From a virus: 36,818 bases of DNA. A program made the position numbers and the translations under genes. Shown here in pieces: positions 14,755-23,195 of the stretch. The notes beneath the pieces are model-generated. The model did no database searches. It saw only the letters and a program-made list of their open reading frames with translations, and was not told where the DNA came from. The stretch is from positions 1 through 36,818 of IMG/VR virus record IMGVR_UViG_3300042197_003137; one strand, written 5' to 3'. Each line of letters begins with the position of its first letter. The stretch's first letter is position 1.

Positions 14755-16955
14755 ACTGTTATTCCTCTCGATCGAATGCCACCCTTCTTCCTGACTTTGC
14801 CCAGTTCTTCCAAGGCATGTCTTATCTGTTCCATGTTCATCTTCAGTTCTTCGAATTGACGAGCCATCATCTGCCATTCACTGGCGCTTGCACCGTCTAC
14901 TCTCGAAGATAGATCTTTCAATTGTCCGGCCGCTCTTGCCATACGATATTTCAGTTTTCCGGGATTGGCTCGATCGTGTCCGTAGATCATAGGATCCATT
15001 GGATCGCTAGGATCAATCTCTATAGGCGCTTCATGTATGCTTTCTAAACCTCCCATGCCTGAGATAGTCAACTTCTCATACTTGCCTGTTCCCGGTTTAC
15101 TGCGTTCTATCTTGGCCTGCCAATCTTTTATACCTCGATCCGCCAAGAATTTTTTTAAAAATCTTTCTGCTTCTTTGACATCGTCAAACCCTTTAGGAGT
15201 GAGATCTAATCGCCTCGCTTCACCGTCGATGACTACAGTAGCTATGATAGGTTCTTTGGCAGTATCCGGTACACGATCTGCTGCACCAGCAGCACCGCTG
15301 ACAGCCATCATGCCGGCCATGCCCGCAGTGGCCAATTTCTTCCGCCAATCTTCTTCTAAATCGCCTTCCGAGACCCCTTCGTCTATGTCTAACGGCTCAT
15401 CATCAACTCTAGGTTTGTATTCGCTGGGTTCTTCACCTCTTATAGCCTTGTAGGCAGCATCTAAGATCTCCATCTTGGTAGGATGATCTAAACCCTTATA
15501 CCAAGATTTTTCCTGTAGTTGATCGAACACATCTCGACGTTCTGCGTTTTCAAAGTTTTCATCGTAGTCGGTATAGGTAAATGATACTCTCCGACCTTCG
15601 ATATCTAAGGTTAAAATGATTTGATCTAAGTCATAGTCTTGATCTATGACACGGATGCCTTCCGAGACACCCTGTGATTCCATCCTGCGTATCGATTCGC
15701 CTACCTTGATGTTGCGTTTCGCTAGCTCTTTCTGCAGAGCCTGTAGTTTGTTAGGCTCACGGGCGATTATGTTGCGTATCTCTCCCGCCACCTTCTTGTC
15801 TATGCTCTTCAGTATCTGATTGACCATATCCTCTGCGGCAGCGTTCTGTCGACCTACCACATTGTCTTTGGGCTGTTTGGGTGCGGGAGAGAAGTCATCA
15901 TCATCTTCTTCATCGTTGACTTCTTTTTCTACACGACCTAGATAATCTTCGTAGTCCTTGTGTCGCTTGAACCAGTTGGCTCCGAATCTCTTGAGATTCT
16001 CGTCGGCCATCTTTTCTCCTACATCGTTCAAGATCCTAGGCAGGCTGCGTCCGATGATGGTAAAACTGACATGACCTTTGTCGTCCTTCTCTATGTTGAG
16101 AAAGTCTTGTATCTTCGCTGCGGCTTTGGGATTTTTCTGTAGCAGTGTGCGTAGATCGTTCTCCATCTTGTTCCAGAAGAATGTGTCATACCAACGCTTG
16201 CCTACACCTGCGGCATTCCTGTGGAATCCTTTGAGCGTGCCGTTGTTATAGACCCACTTTTCCGCCATGGTCTTGAGATCACCATAGGTCTTTGCGATAC
16301 TATCACCTGTAGCAACGATATTCTTTATCGCTGAATCTACCGAAACGGATTCTCTGATTTTGTACGATTCTGATATGCCCATGCCTTTACGAACAGCCGC
16401 ATATAACTTTTCGCTTAATTCGCCAGCACCTGTGGCTTCCTTGAATGCTTCTAAATCACCGTTTGCCGCCGCTGCTCTAGCACCACTGGCTGAAACACCT
16501 GCAACACCTTCCGCTCCGTCTTCTCTTTCTCCGCTGCTGGCAAAATCTAGCACTTCGAATTTGTAATAACCGTGGCTCTTGCCTTCTATTCCGTTGTAGG
16601 CTTCTAGTAGTTTTTTCATATCTTCTAGACGATCACTACCTGCGACAAATGTCGCAGCAGTATATCCCTGATCATAGAGATATGAAGCCACCTTGACCAC
16701 GGTGTTTAGGCTAGAATCTTCTACCACATCCTGGGCATATTCTGGAAACATAGCCTTGATGAATTTGATCTTCGTGGTATAATCTAAGGGATTCTTTTTG
16801 GCGTCCTGGCTCTGGCTGACGAATATCTTCATCTCACCGCCCTGAGATTTCATAGTATCTAGGACCTGTTTGTGACCTATGGTGGGAGGATTCATTCTAC
16901 CGAAACAGAATGTCACATGTTTAACTGAATCTTCGAATAATTCTGATAATAACAT
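14751..16955 (-). CDS. Nucleotidyltransferase (NMNAT/cytidylyltransferase-like) fused to virion-type modules
   Basis: In this 734-aa protein, a tag-like start MLLSELFEDS leads straight into a nucleotidyltransferase domain (about 12-190). That domain has GRMNPPTIGH at 19-28 (the (H/T)xGH motif) and VSASGAR at 154-160 (the ISxTxxR-like motif). Such enzymes join a nucleotide to NMN, pantetheine phosphate or similar. The rest is modular: a helical domain with ISES and IRES sites (about 193-205), an acidic stretch (about 345-355) and linker QGVSEG (about 428). A beta domain and a second linker EGVSEG (about 526) follow, then the hydrophobic module DWRKKLATAGMAGMM (about 536-550), a small alpha-beta domain and a C-terminal helix. 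It reads like a polyprotein of cargo pieces. The enzyme substrate is not decided by sequence. Confidence 0.65.
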   Translation of the reverse strand: MLLSELFEDSVKHVTFCFGRMNPPTIGHKQVLDTMKSQGGEMKIFVSQSQDAKKNPLDYTTKIKFIKAMFPEYAQDVVEDSSLNTVVKVASYLYDQGYTAATFVAGSDRLEDMKKLLEAYNGIEGKSHGYYKFEVLDFASSGEREDGAEGVAGVSASGARAAAANGDLEAFKEATGAGELSEKLYAAVRKGMGISESYKIRESVSVDSAIKNIVATGDSIAKTYGDLKTMAEKWVYNNGTLKGFHRNAAGVGKRWYDTFFWNKMENDLRTLLQKNPKAAAKIQDFLNIEKDDKGHVSFTIIGRSLPRILNDVGEKMADENLKRFGANWFKRHKDYEDYLGRVEKEVNDEEDDDDFSPAPKQPKDNVVGRQNAAAEDMVNQILKSIDKKVAGEIRNIIAREPNKLQALQKELAKRNIKVGESIRRMESQGVSEGIRVIDQDYDLDQIILTLDIEGRRVSFTYTDYDENFENAERRDVFDQLQEKSWYKGLDHPTKMEILDAAYKAIRGEEPSEYKPRVDDEPLDIDEGVSEGDLEEDWRKKLATAGMAGMMAVSGAAGAADRVPDTAKEPIIATVVIDGEARRLDLTPKGFDDVKEAERFLKKFLADRGIKDWQAKIERSKPGTGKYEKLTISGMGGLESIHEAPIEIDPSDPMDPMIYGHDRANPGKLKYRMARAAGQLKDLSSRVDGASASEWQMMARQFEELKMNMEQIRHALEELGKVRKKGGIRSRGITV

Positions 16956-17290
16956 TAATTATAATCGCCTTTTTCCAAAAAGTTTTCTTGTTCTGAAGCG
17001 ATATATTTTGCTAGTTCGATAATCTTTTCTTTTGTAAATTTTTCTTCCGGTTGCTCGATTTCAAATTTTTCGCAATAGGCTTCTTTGCATTTGCTCAACG
17101 GTCTGATGTATAGTTTGTACGCATTAGGATTTCCTTGATGCTCCTTGTGCTTTTTTATAGCAGGAAAGAAAAATTGATTGAGCATCTTATCGTCATTGTC
17201 GATAAAAAATTTAAGATCTTCTAACCAATCAATATCTTGTTGATCGTCTTTGGGTGCGCCGATGGCGCTGAACATTTCTCTTAATAGCAT
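16955..17290 (-). CDS. Conserved phage protein with targeting-like N-terminus
   Basis: This is a 111-aa protein. ATG 17290 is chosen because it overlaps the stop of the previous gene (TAATG) and follows GGAG. The start is MLLREMFSAIGAPKDD, close to the MLLSELFED of the next gene. The body (DIDWLEDLKFFIDNDD, NAYKLYIRPLSKCKEAYCEK) is helical and is a pattern I recall from T4-like aquatic phages, with no known role. It is coupled by TAATG to the 734-aa gene that follows. Confidence 0.55.
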   Translation of the reverse strand: MLLREMFSAIGAPKDDQQDIDWLEDLKFFIDNDDKMLNQFFFPAIKKHKEHQGNPNAYKLYIRPLSKCKEAYCEKFEIEQPEEKFTKEKIIELAKYIASEQENFLEKGDYN

Positions 17291-18393
17291 TACCAACTCC
17301 GGCAGGACCAGTAACGGGCTTTCCAACGAGGTCCCGGATTCTTGCAGTTATGGCGAGCCCGGAATGATTTCCTACGAGCGGGGTTGGATTTCTTGATGCG
17401 CATCTTCTTGTCGCCGAAGTTTACCTTGACCACTTTGCCGTTGGGCTTACGTACATATACTTTAGATTTCTTAACATCCCCAGGCAGTTTCTTGCCTAGA
17501 GGAACTTCTTTGCCCTGGTACTTGGCTTCATTCATATCTAAATCTTCTGCATACTTGTTAGCCTTCATATAATCGCGGGCTGTGTCTAGATAGTCCATGG
17601 CCTTAGTGATCTTGGCCTGCACCCACTCTGGTAGATTTTCGTCTGCTTGGATGATGCTGTAGAGTTCTTTGGCAGCATCATTTACAGTGCGCAGTTGATC
17701 TTTGGCCATATCGCCTTCACGATCGTATTCACCTTGGTTGTAATCTGCGTCTGGATCCTCAGGACCGTGATCTTCTTTCTTAAACTTGTCCTTGATGCGG
17801 CCTAGTTCTTCTTCTGAAGCACCTTTTCGACCTGCTTGTGCTAATGCTGCCATACCATCTTTGCCGTATTTCTTTTTGCCTGTGTAATATTGTAGACCGC
17901 TTTCGTCTAGATCTTCGCCCATCTTGACGCAGTTGTCTACTCGCTTGCCACCTTTCATCTTGGTGCCCATGCGCTTGTAGCCTTTCCAGCATACCTTGCC
18001 GTCCACGCCTTTTTGTTTTTCTTCGTTGACTAACTCACCTTCTAGGAATAGGATACCTTCGGATTCCAACATGGTTAGGGCCTGTTCATCTAGATCGATA
18101 ACGATTCCATCTTCTACGAAACCCACGATTTCTGTGGCTATTTCGAGATCTTCGGAAAAACTGATACCGAAATCGTCACCTACTTCGAAAACGGTGTCTT
18201 CTTTGACGTTTTTAGTTTCGGCTTCTTTGTCTAGATCTAATCTTCGCTGTTGTATGGCACTTTTATCGGTCTGTCCATCCCGTTCTAGATCGTCAAGTGC
18301 TTTGCTCTTTGCAGCATAGTCTGCTTTAGGATCGTTAGGATTCAGTGCTGTTTCACTGACTATAGCGTCTAATTTTGATAAAAGGTCTCTCAT
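17290..18393 (-). CDS. Mosaic virion-type protein with Cys-containing modules
   Basis: This 367-aa protein starts MRDLLSKLDAIVSETALNP, a tag-like start with a VSE-T site. It then has an acidic beta part and a module with GKVCWKGYKRMGTKMKGGK ending in NCVK. A second module contains YTGKKKYGKDGMAALAQAG, followed by a helical part. A strongly basic C-terminus has KMRIKKSNPARRKSFRARH and CKNPGPRWKARYWSCRSW. I recall these modules in structural or head proteins of marine phages; the paired cysteines could bind metal. A late-type promoter lies 25 nt upstream and the ribosome binding site is in a hairpin. Likely a late virion protein. Confidence 0.55.
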   Translation of the reverse strand: MRDLLSKLDAIVSETALNPNDPKADYAAKSKALDDLERDGQTDKSAIQQRRLDLDKEAETKNVKEDTVFEVGDDFGISFSEDLEIATEIVGFVEDGIVIDLDEQALTMLESEGILFLEGELVNEEKQKGVDGKVCWKGYKRMGTKMKGGKRVDNCVKMGEDLDESGLQYYTGKKKYGKDGMAALAQAGRKGASEEELGRIKDKFKKEDHGPEDPDADYNQGEYDREGDMAKDQLRTVNDAAKELYSIIQADENLPEWVQAKITKAMDYLDTARDYMKANKYAEDLDMNEAKYQGKEVPLGKKLPGDVKKSKVYVRKPNGKVVKVNFGDKKMRIKKSNPARRKSFRARHNCKNPGPRWKARYWSCRSW

Positions 18394-18417
18394 AGTATCT
18401 CCCGCGAGGTGATACTA
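18393..18417 (-). promoter_or_regulatory. Hairpin that covers the ribosome binding site
   Basis: On the minus strand TAGTATCACC pairs with GGAGATACTA (9 of 10 bp) around a 5-nt loop TCGCG. The right arm holds the GGAG and ends on the A of the ATG at 18393. Closed, it would block initiation, so it could time or tune translation of this late gene. Confidence 0.5.
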
Positions 18418-18425
18418 TATTTATC
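18408..18425 (-). promoter_or_regulatory. Late-type promoter, GATAAATA
   Basis: The minus strand reads GATAAATATAGTATCACC, nearly the same as the element at 11059-11077. Its box lies 25 nt before the ATG at 18393. The downstream part of the element is also the left arm of the hairpin over the ribosome binding site. Confidence 0.6.
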
Positions 18426-18437
18426 GTGAATTTTTTT

Positions 18438-18806
18438 TTAGTAACTAAACCTAAGATCTACTATGATACCGTTCTCTAGGTAGTATGCTGCACGGATCCA
18501 AAGGAAATTGCCAGTAAAATTACGAGAGAATGTGAAATTTAATCCATCTGCTCCGCCTATCTCAGAACTATCTCCACCTATTTCTGTATTATCGATATCA
18601 AACCAATCACTGTCCCCTGGATACAGATTTAGAGTACCTTGTATTTTTATGGTCCCGGAAAAACTGTTCACGGTATAAATCGCTGTATGCAACCCATCAC
18701 TGATTTTGTGATAACCAGCAGCCTTTTTTTTGCTTCCATAAGAAAAGATTCCGGGAGTTGATTCTGTGCTTATGTTTGACAATAATACTGTGTTTTCGAT
18801 GGGCAT
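18438..18806 (-). CDS. Probable structural protein, beta-rich, unknown role
   Basis: This 122-aa protein is rich in Ser, Gly, Asn and aromatic residues (SFSGTIKIQGTLNLYPGD, FSRNFTGNFLWIRAAYY). No signal peptide or Cys is present. The pattern resembles small tail or fibre-associated beta proteins of phages that repeat 'GTIKIQGTL...P..W'. It follows the 223-aa gene by 3 nt and ends 44 nt before the next gene. Confidence 0.45.
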   Translation of the reverse strand: MPIENTVLLSNISTESTPGIFSYGSKKKAAGYHKISDGLHTAIYTVNSFSGTIKIQGTLNLYPGDSDWFDIDNTEIGGDSSEIGGADGLNFTFSRNFTGNFLWIRAAYYLENGIIVDLRFSY

Positions 18807-18809
18807 CTC

Positions 18810-19481
18810 TTATTTATCGGATAATATATATTCATATATCCTTCCTAGAACTTCTGAATTCCTCATGTGTAAAAACAGCAGCGTTTTATGATCTTCTACT
18901 AAAATATATCTAGGATCCCAATTCCAATCAGTGGCAATGAACCAATTTTTGACCGCTTGAGATATTAGAACGTTATTTTGAGTTTCTAACCAATCGATAT
19001 AAATTTTTTTGGCCGATTTATCACCCTGCATCTTGTGCGGTTTGAGGTAGATGCGATATCTGTAACGATCGTGGGGTAATTTTTTGCAAAGTATGTGATG
19101 AATATCCTCGTATTCATCCTTTCTAGAAATGTCTGGCTCGCTGACCAAACACAATATGTGTCGGAATCTGTTAACAAGATAATTGTGAATTTTTGGATCA
19201 TTCGTATAGAGGTCTATATTATCTCTTTCGATCCTTTTGTACCAATCATTTGCGCTTAAAGATTTGAGATACTGACACAAATTAGTCATATCTTCTTTGT
19301 TAGCAAAGGCTTTTTTATAATAATGATATCTAGTATGGTCATCTGAGAAACATTTATTCAATAACTCGATGGCATCATCTAATGAATTCGCACGGAGAAT
19401 GGCCACACCGGGAATCTTTAGTGTGGCCTTATACAGCCATTTTCCATAAAACTTTTTCTTGGTGATATTATGTTTATGCAT
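18810..19481 (-). CDS. Hypothetical protein downstream of clpA
   Basis: This 223-aa basic protein starts MHKHNITKKKFYGKWLYK. It is rich in Tyr, His and Lys, with a C-terminal block HKTLLFLHMRNSEVLGRIY. No known domain is recognised. It overlaps the ClpA-like gene by 8 nt, so it is translated after it and could be an adaptor or partner; that is only from position. It may bind nucleic acid, given its charge. Confidence 0.5.
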   Translation of the reverse strand: MHKHNITKKKFYGKWLYKATLKIPGVAILRANSLDDAIELLNKCFSDDHTRYHYYKKAFANKEDMTNLCQYLKSLSANDWYKRIERDNIDLYTNDPKIHNYLVNRFRHILCLVSEPDISRKDEYEDIHHILCKKLPHDRYRYRIYLKPHKMQGDKSAKKIYIDWLETQNNVLISQAVKNWFIATDWNWDPRYILVEDHKTLLFLHMRNSEVLGRIYEYILSDK

Positions 19482-21798
19482 CTTCGATTTTTTCTTCCAT
19501 CACTAAAGGAGATCCTCTCTTTAATAATTTTTTCTGTTGTTTTGTTAACGGTTTCGCCCGTACAGTGACGGTAAAAGTGATTTCTTCTCCAGATAGTTGG
19601 ATGTGTATATTTCCGCCGTCGACGAGATCGCCAAACAGAACCCTTCTACTCAACGGTGATTTTATTTTATTATCGATCAATCTGGCTAACGGTCTGGCTC
19701 CCATTTTTCGATCATATCCGTTTTTTGCCAACCATTTAACAGAATTATCATCTGCTACTATTTCAATATTCTTGTCTCTAAGTTGGAAGTTTAAATCGTT
19801 GATAAATTTATGTACGATTTTTTCTACAGTTTCGATGTTTAATCTACCAAATTTCACTACAGCATCTAGTCGATTGCGAAATTCCGGAGCAAAAAACTTT
19901 TTAATAGCTTTATCATCTTCTCCTTCGCGCTCAAGTTCGCCGAACCCGATGGTGTTGTTTTCGTTGTCTCGAGCACCTAAGTTGCTGGTCATGATAAGGA
20001 TACAGTTGCGACCATCGGCCTGTTTGCCATTCGATCCTGTGACGAAACCGTTATCCATAAACTGCAGCAAGATGTTAGAAACATCAGGATGGCTTTTTTC
20101 GATTTCATCTAGCAGCAACACACAATTGGGATGTTCTTGTAATTTAGTGATCAGTTGACCGGAATTATCTTCGTATCCTACATAGCCCGGTGGAGCACCG
20201 ATCAGACGAGCCACCGAGTGTTTTTCTTGGTACTCGCTCATGTCGAATCGAACTAATTGCATTCCCATCTTTTCTGCTAATTGTTTGGCAGTTTCAGTTT
20301 TTCCACAGCCAGTAGGTCCTAGGAATAGAAAACTTCCAACAGGTTTGTTAGGTGATTTCATTCCTGCTTGGCTGACGAATATTTTATCTAGCAGTGTATC
20401 AATAGCTCCATCTTGACCCAAAACTGATGATTTCATATTTCCTTCTAGATCAGAAAGATTTTTGCTTTCTTTCTGAGCAACAATCTCTAATGGCATGTTG
20501 ATCATCTTACTGAGTTCGTAGGTAACCTGTTCTATATCTACGATCTGTTCTACACCTTCCATATTTTCGTCATCTTTAAGTTTATATCGAGCCGCTGCGC
20601 AGTCTAAGATATCTATGGCTTTATCTGGCAGTTTTTTATCTGACATGTATTTCACAGAAAGTTTCACAGCCTGATCTATAGCGGCATCGGTGATTTTTAC
20701 TTCATGATGTTTTTCATAATACTTTTTCAATCCTTTTAAGATTTTAATAGTTAGTTCTTCATTGGGTTCATCGATGGTCACACGCTGGAAACGACGCATC
20801 AAAGCACGGTCTTTTTCAAAGTGCTTTCGATATTCTTCCCAGGTAGTGGACGCTATGATTTTCATAGACTTTTTGGTCAATATGGGTTTTAGCATATTGC
20901 TCATATCGTTGCTTGATTGGTTAGCGGCCCCTGCACCCTGCATCATGTGTGCTTCGTCGATGAATAAAATGATCTTACCTTTTTTTTCTAGTGCGGTGAA
21001 TACGGCTTTAATTCGTTCTTCAAAGTCACCACGATACTTTGATCCGGCCAACAATGCTGATATATCTAAAGTATAGACTGTATGGTCTTTGATAAATTTA
21101 GGAACCTTGTCCTCGAAAATCTTTCGAGCCAACCCTTCTGCGATCGCAGTCTTGCCTACTCCGGGTTCTCCTACCATTAACACATTGCATTTATTTCTAC
21201 GTGCTAGAATCAGTTGGATTTTTTCTAATTCTTCGTCTCGTCCTATCACCGGATCAATCTTACGTTGTTTAGCCTGTAAGGTTAGGTTCGTGCAGAATTG
21301 ATTTAGAATTCTTTCTATCTGATTGTTCGTGGTCGCTGGAATACTTTCTTGTTCTTCTTCTATGATAACATTTTCTTGGAAATATTTCACAAATTTTTCT
21401 TTAGTCAGACCGCCTTTGTTTAGAAAATAATAACCAAAACTGTTTTTTTCAGCCAGTACACTGATAATAACGTCTGCGATCTCCATGCGTTGCCTGCCGC
21501 TGAACAAAACCTGTGTAAAACATCGATTCAACACACGTTCAACACTAGTGGTTTTTTTAGGTTTCTTTACCTGAGATTGTGAGATGATTTCTTTGAGGTT
21601 ATTTTTTAGATAGTGATCTAGATTGGTCTTAATAAAATTAGCATCGGCCCCAAAGTTAGAAATCATGTCATACGATTCTTGATCACTCATGATGCTATAG
21701 ACTAGATGTTCTATAGTGATGTACTCATGATTTAACTGCTTGGCTATTTCAACGGCGGTATTGAAGATATTATGCAGGTGCTGGCTGGGCTCTATCAT
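19474..21798 (-). CDS. clpA: ClpA-type AAA+ unfoldase
   Basis: This 774-aa protein has the full size of E. coli ClpA (758 aa). Residues 1-140 form the Clp N domain (QHLHNIFNTAVEIAKQLN, ITIEHLVYSIM). The first ATPase has GEPGVGKT (about 210-217) and FIDEAH (about 279-284); the second has GPTGCGKT (about 494-501) and LLLDEIEKSH. An IGF tripeptide at about 617-619 sits where ClpA and ClpX carry the loop that docks on ClpP. No middle coiled coil of ClpB is present. The phage protein probably uses host ClpP to degrade chosen proteins. It overlaps the stop of the deformylase gene (TAATG) and is followed by an unknown gene, so the operon is dnaJ-def-clpA-unknown. Confidence 0.92.
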   Translation of the reverse strand: MIEPSQHLHNIFNTAVEIAKQLNHEYITIEHLVYSIMSDQESYDMISNFGADANFIKTNLDHYLKNNLKEIISQSQVKKPKKTTSVERVLNRCFTQVLFSGRQRMEIADVIISVLAEKNSFGYYFLNKGGLTKEKFVKYFQENVIIEEEQESIPATTNNQIERILNQFCTNLTLQAKQRKIDPVIGRDEELEKIQLILARRNKCNVLMVGEPGVGKTAIAEGLARKIFEDKVPKFIKDHTVYTLDISALLAGSKYRGDFEERIKAVFTALEKKGKIILFIDEAHMMQGAGAANQSSNDMSNMLKPILTKKSMKIIASTTWEEYRKHFEKDRALMRRFQRVTIDEPNEELTIKILKGLKKYYEKHHEVKITDAAIDQAVKLSVKYMSDKKLPDKAIDILDCAAARYKLKDDENMEGVEQIVDIEQVTYELSKMINMPLEIVAQKESKNLSDLEGNMKSSVLGQDGAIDTLLDKIFVSQAGMKSPNKPVGSFLFLGPTGCGKTETAKQLAEKMGMQLVRFDMSEYQEKHSVARLIGAPPGYVGYEDNSGQLITKLQEHPNCVLLLDEIEKSHPDVSNILLQFMDNGFVTGSNGKQADGRNCILIMTSNLGARDNENNTIGFGELEREGEDDKAIKKFFAPEFRNRLDAVVKFGRLNIETVEKIVHKFINDLNFQLRDKNIEIVADDNSVKWLAKNGYDRKMGARPLARLIDNKIKSPLSRRVLFGDLVDGGNIHIQLSGEEITFTVTVRAKPLTKQQKKLLKRGSPLVMEEKIEDA

Positions 21799-22292
21799 TA
21801 TTTTTGTTTCCTTAGTTTTTGTATTGCTAATTTTAACTTCAAGGGACTAACGATGTCAACGAAACATATACCATTGAGATGATCAAATTCGTGCTGAAAG
21901 CATCTAGAAATTAATCCGTCCATTTCTGCTTCTATGATGTCTCCTCGACTGTTCTGGTACTCCACTATTATTTTTTTTGGCCTTTTTACATTCAACCAAA
22001 GTCCAGGGAAACTCAGACATCCTTCTTTGAAGATTTCTTTTTCTTGATCTGTGCTGATTATTTTTGGATTGAAAACTGCGAAGGGTTTAGGAAATCCCGG
22101 AATATTATCGCTGCCCATGACAAAAATTTGTTTAGCAATACCTATTTGATTAGCGGCTAAACCTATACCCATATGTTTCTGCATAAAATAACATAGATCA
22201 GATTCTAATTTTTCAGAATCACCGTCTCTAGAAAAATCCCAAGAAGTGCTTACTTGTTGAAGGCTTTGATGCGGTCCTAGTTTATAATCCAT
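21798..22292 (-). CDS. def: Peptide deformylase
   Basis: In this 164-aa protein the three motifs of deformylase are intact: GIGLAANQ (42-49), EGCLS (90-94, metal ligand C92) and QHEFDH (133-138, metal ligands H134 and H138 with Glu135). It removes the formyl group from new proteins. Phage deformylases are usually short, like this one. It overlaps the dnaJ-like gene by 11 nt and ends in a TAATG overlap with clpA. Expression with a chaperone and an unfoldase suggests a role at the ribosome exit during phage protein synthesis. Confidence 0.95.
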   Translation of the reverse strand: MDYKLGPHQSLQQVSTSWDFSRDGDSEKLESDLCYFMQKHMGIGLAANQIGIAKQIFVMGSDNIPGFPKPFAVFNPKIISTDQEKEIFKEGCLSFPGLWLNVKRPKKIIVEYQNSRGDIIEAEMDGLISRCFQHEFDHLNGICFVDIVSPLKLKLAIQKLRKQK

Positions 22293-23124
22293 TTTTCAAT
22301 TGTTCTACGAGATCTTTTTGTTTAGTTGATGTAATTTTTGGTATTTTAATTTTTATTTTTACTAAAAGATTACCTCTTAACTTGCTACGCATATTTGGCA
22401 ATCCTTCGTTTCTGCAACTTAATACTGTTTCGGGCTGGCTACCTGCCGGTACAGCGATTTCTAATGACTTGTTGTCTAGTGTAGAAATATCTATTTTTGT
22501 TCCTAACATGGCATCCCATGCTGAGATGAATTTTTCTAGTATTAGATTATCGCCTTCTCGTCGAAACATTCCGTGCGGCATGATTCTAACATTAACTATT
22601 AAATCTCCGGGAGGTATGTTAGAAATGGTATTATCTCCCATTCCTTGATATCTTATCTGTTGTCCTTCTTCTATTCCAGACGGTATCACAATATTAATAA
22701 TCTTTTTCCTTCCTCCAGGTATGGCTATTTCTGCATCGAGATTTTTACCTTGTAAGACATCTTCTAATGTAAGATCCACCATGAGGCTGATAGTTTTGTT
22801 TCTTTGAACATGTCTGTGTCCGAATCCGCCAAATCCGAATCCACCAAATATATCATCAAAATTGTTAGCATTGAAATGAAACTCGAAAGGACCGTTTTGT
22901 CCGAATCCATTACCTTGCGGTTGGCTCTTGGGATCTATACCCATGTCTACCATCTGTTTTTTTTGAGGATCACTTAAGATTTCATAGGCTTCCGAAATCT
23001 GTTTAAATTTTTTCTCATCTCCACCGCGATCAGGATGATGGTTCATGGCCATCTTGCGATACGCTTTTTTAATTTCGTCTTGGGTGGCGTTTCTATTAAC
23101 ACCTAAAGTAGAGTAATAGTCCAT
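22282..23124 (-). CDS. dnaJ: DnaJ/CbpA-type co-chaperone (no zinc finger)
   Basis: In this 280-aa protein the J domain (1-65) has [20 protein letters not shown] and the HPD tripeptide in HHPDRGGD, needed to stimulate DnaK. A Gly/Phe-rich region (about 85-115, [11 protein letters not shown]) is followed by two C-terminal substrate domains ([24 protein letters not shown]). The CxxCxGxG zinc repeats of full DnaJ are absent, which places it in the CbpA class. It would guide clients to host DnaK, perhaps capsid proteins or initiator complexes. It is the first gene of the proteostasis operon, after a terminator at 23137-23168. Confidence 0.92.
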   Translation of the reverse strand: MDYYSTLGVNRNATQDEIKKAYRKMAMNHHPDRGGDEKKFKQISEAYEILSDPQKKQMVDMGIDPKSQPQGNGFGQNGPFEFHFNANNFDDIFGGFGFGGFGHRHVQRNKTISLMVDLTLEDVLQGKNLDAEIAIPGGRKKIINIVIPSGIEEGQQIRYQGMGDNTISNIPPGDLIVNVRIMPHGMFRREGDNLILEKFISAWDAMLGTKIDISTLDNKSLEIAVPAGSQPETVLSCRNEGLPNMRSKLRGNLLVKIKIKIPKITSTKQKDLVEQLKNGL

Positions 23125-23136
23125 AGTATTTTCTAT

Positions 23137-23168
23137 AATAAAAAAGGACTACATTAAGCAGTCCTTTT
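23137..23168 (-). terminator. Intrinsic terminator between the lysis block and dnaJ
   Basis: On the minus strand AAAAGGACT and AGTCCTTTT form a 9-bp stem with a 9-nt loop, followed by T-rich sequence. It lies 28 nt after the stop at 23196 and before the dnaJ start, so it separates the two operons. Confidence 0.8.
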
Positions 23169-23195
23169 ATTTACTACAGATTTACTGAGTTTAAA

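Noticed and set aside
14755-14877. Longer start at 14877 for the 325-aa gene
   Set aside because: It lies inside the coding end of the upstream gene; ATG 14754 has ATGA coupling and GAGAGG, and begins with the tag shared by its neighbours.
18811-18818. GATAAATA on the minus strand before the gene at 18806
   Set aside because: It is the last codons and stop of the upstream gene and lies 5 nt before the start codon, too close for a leader.
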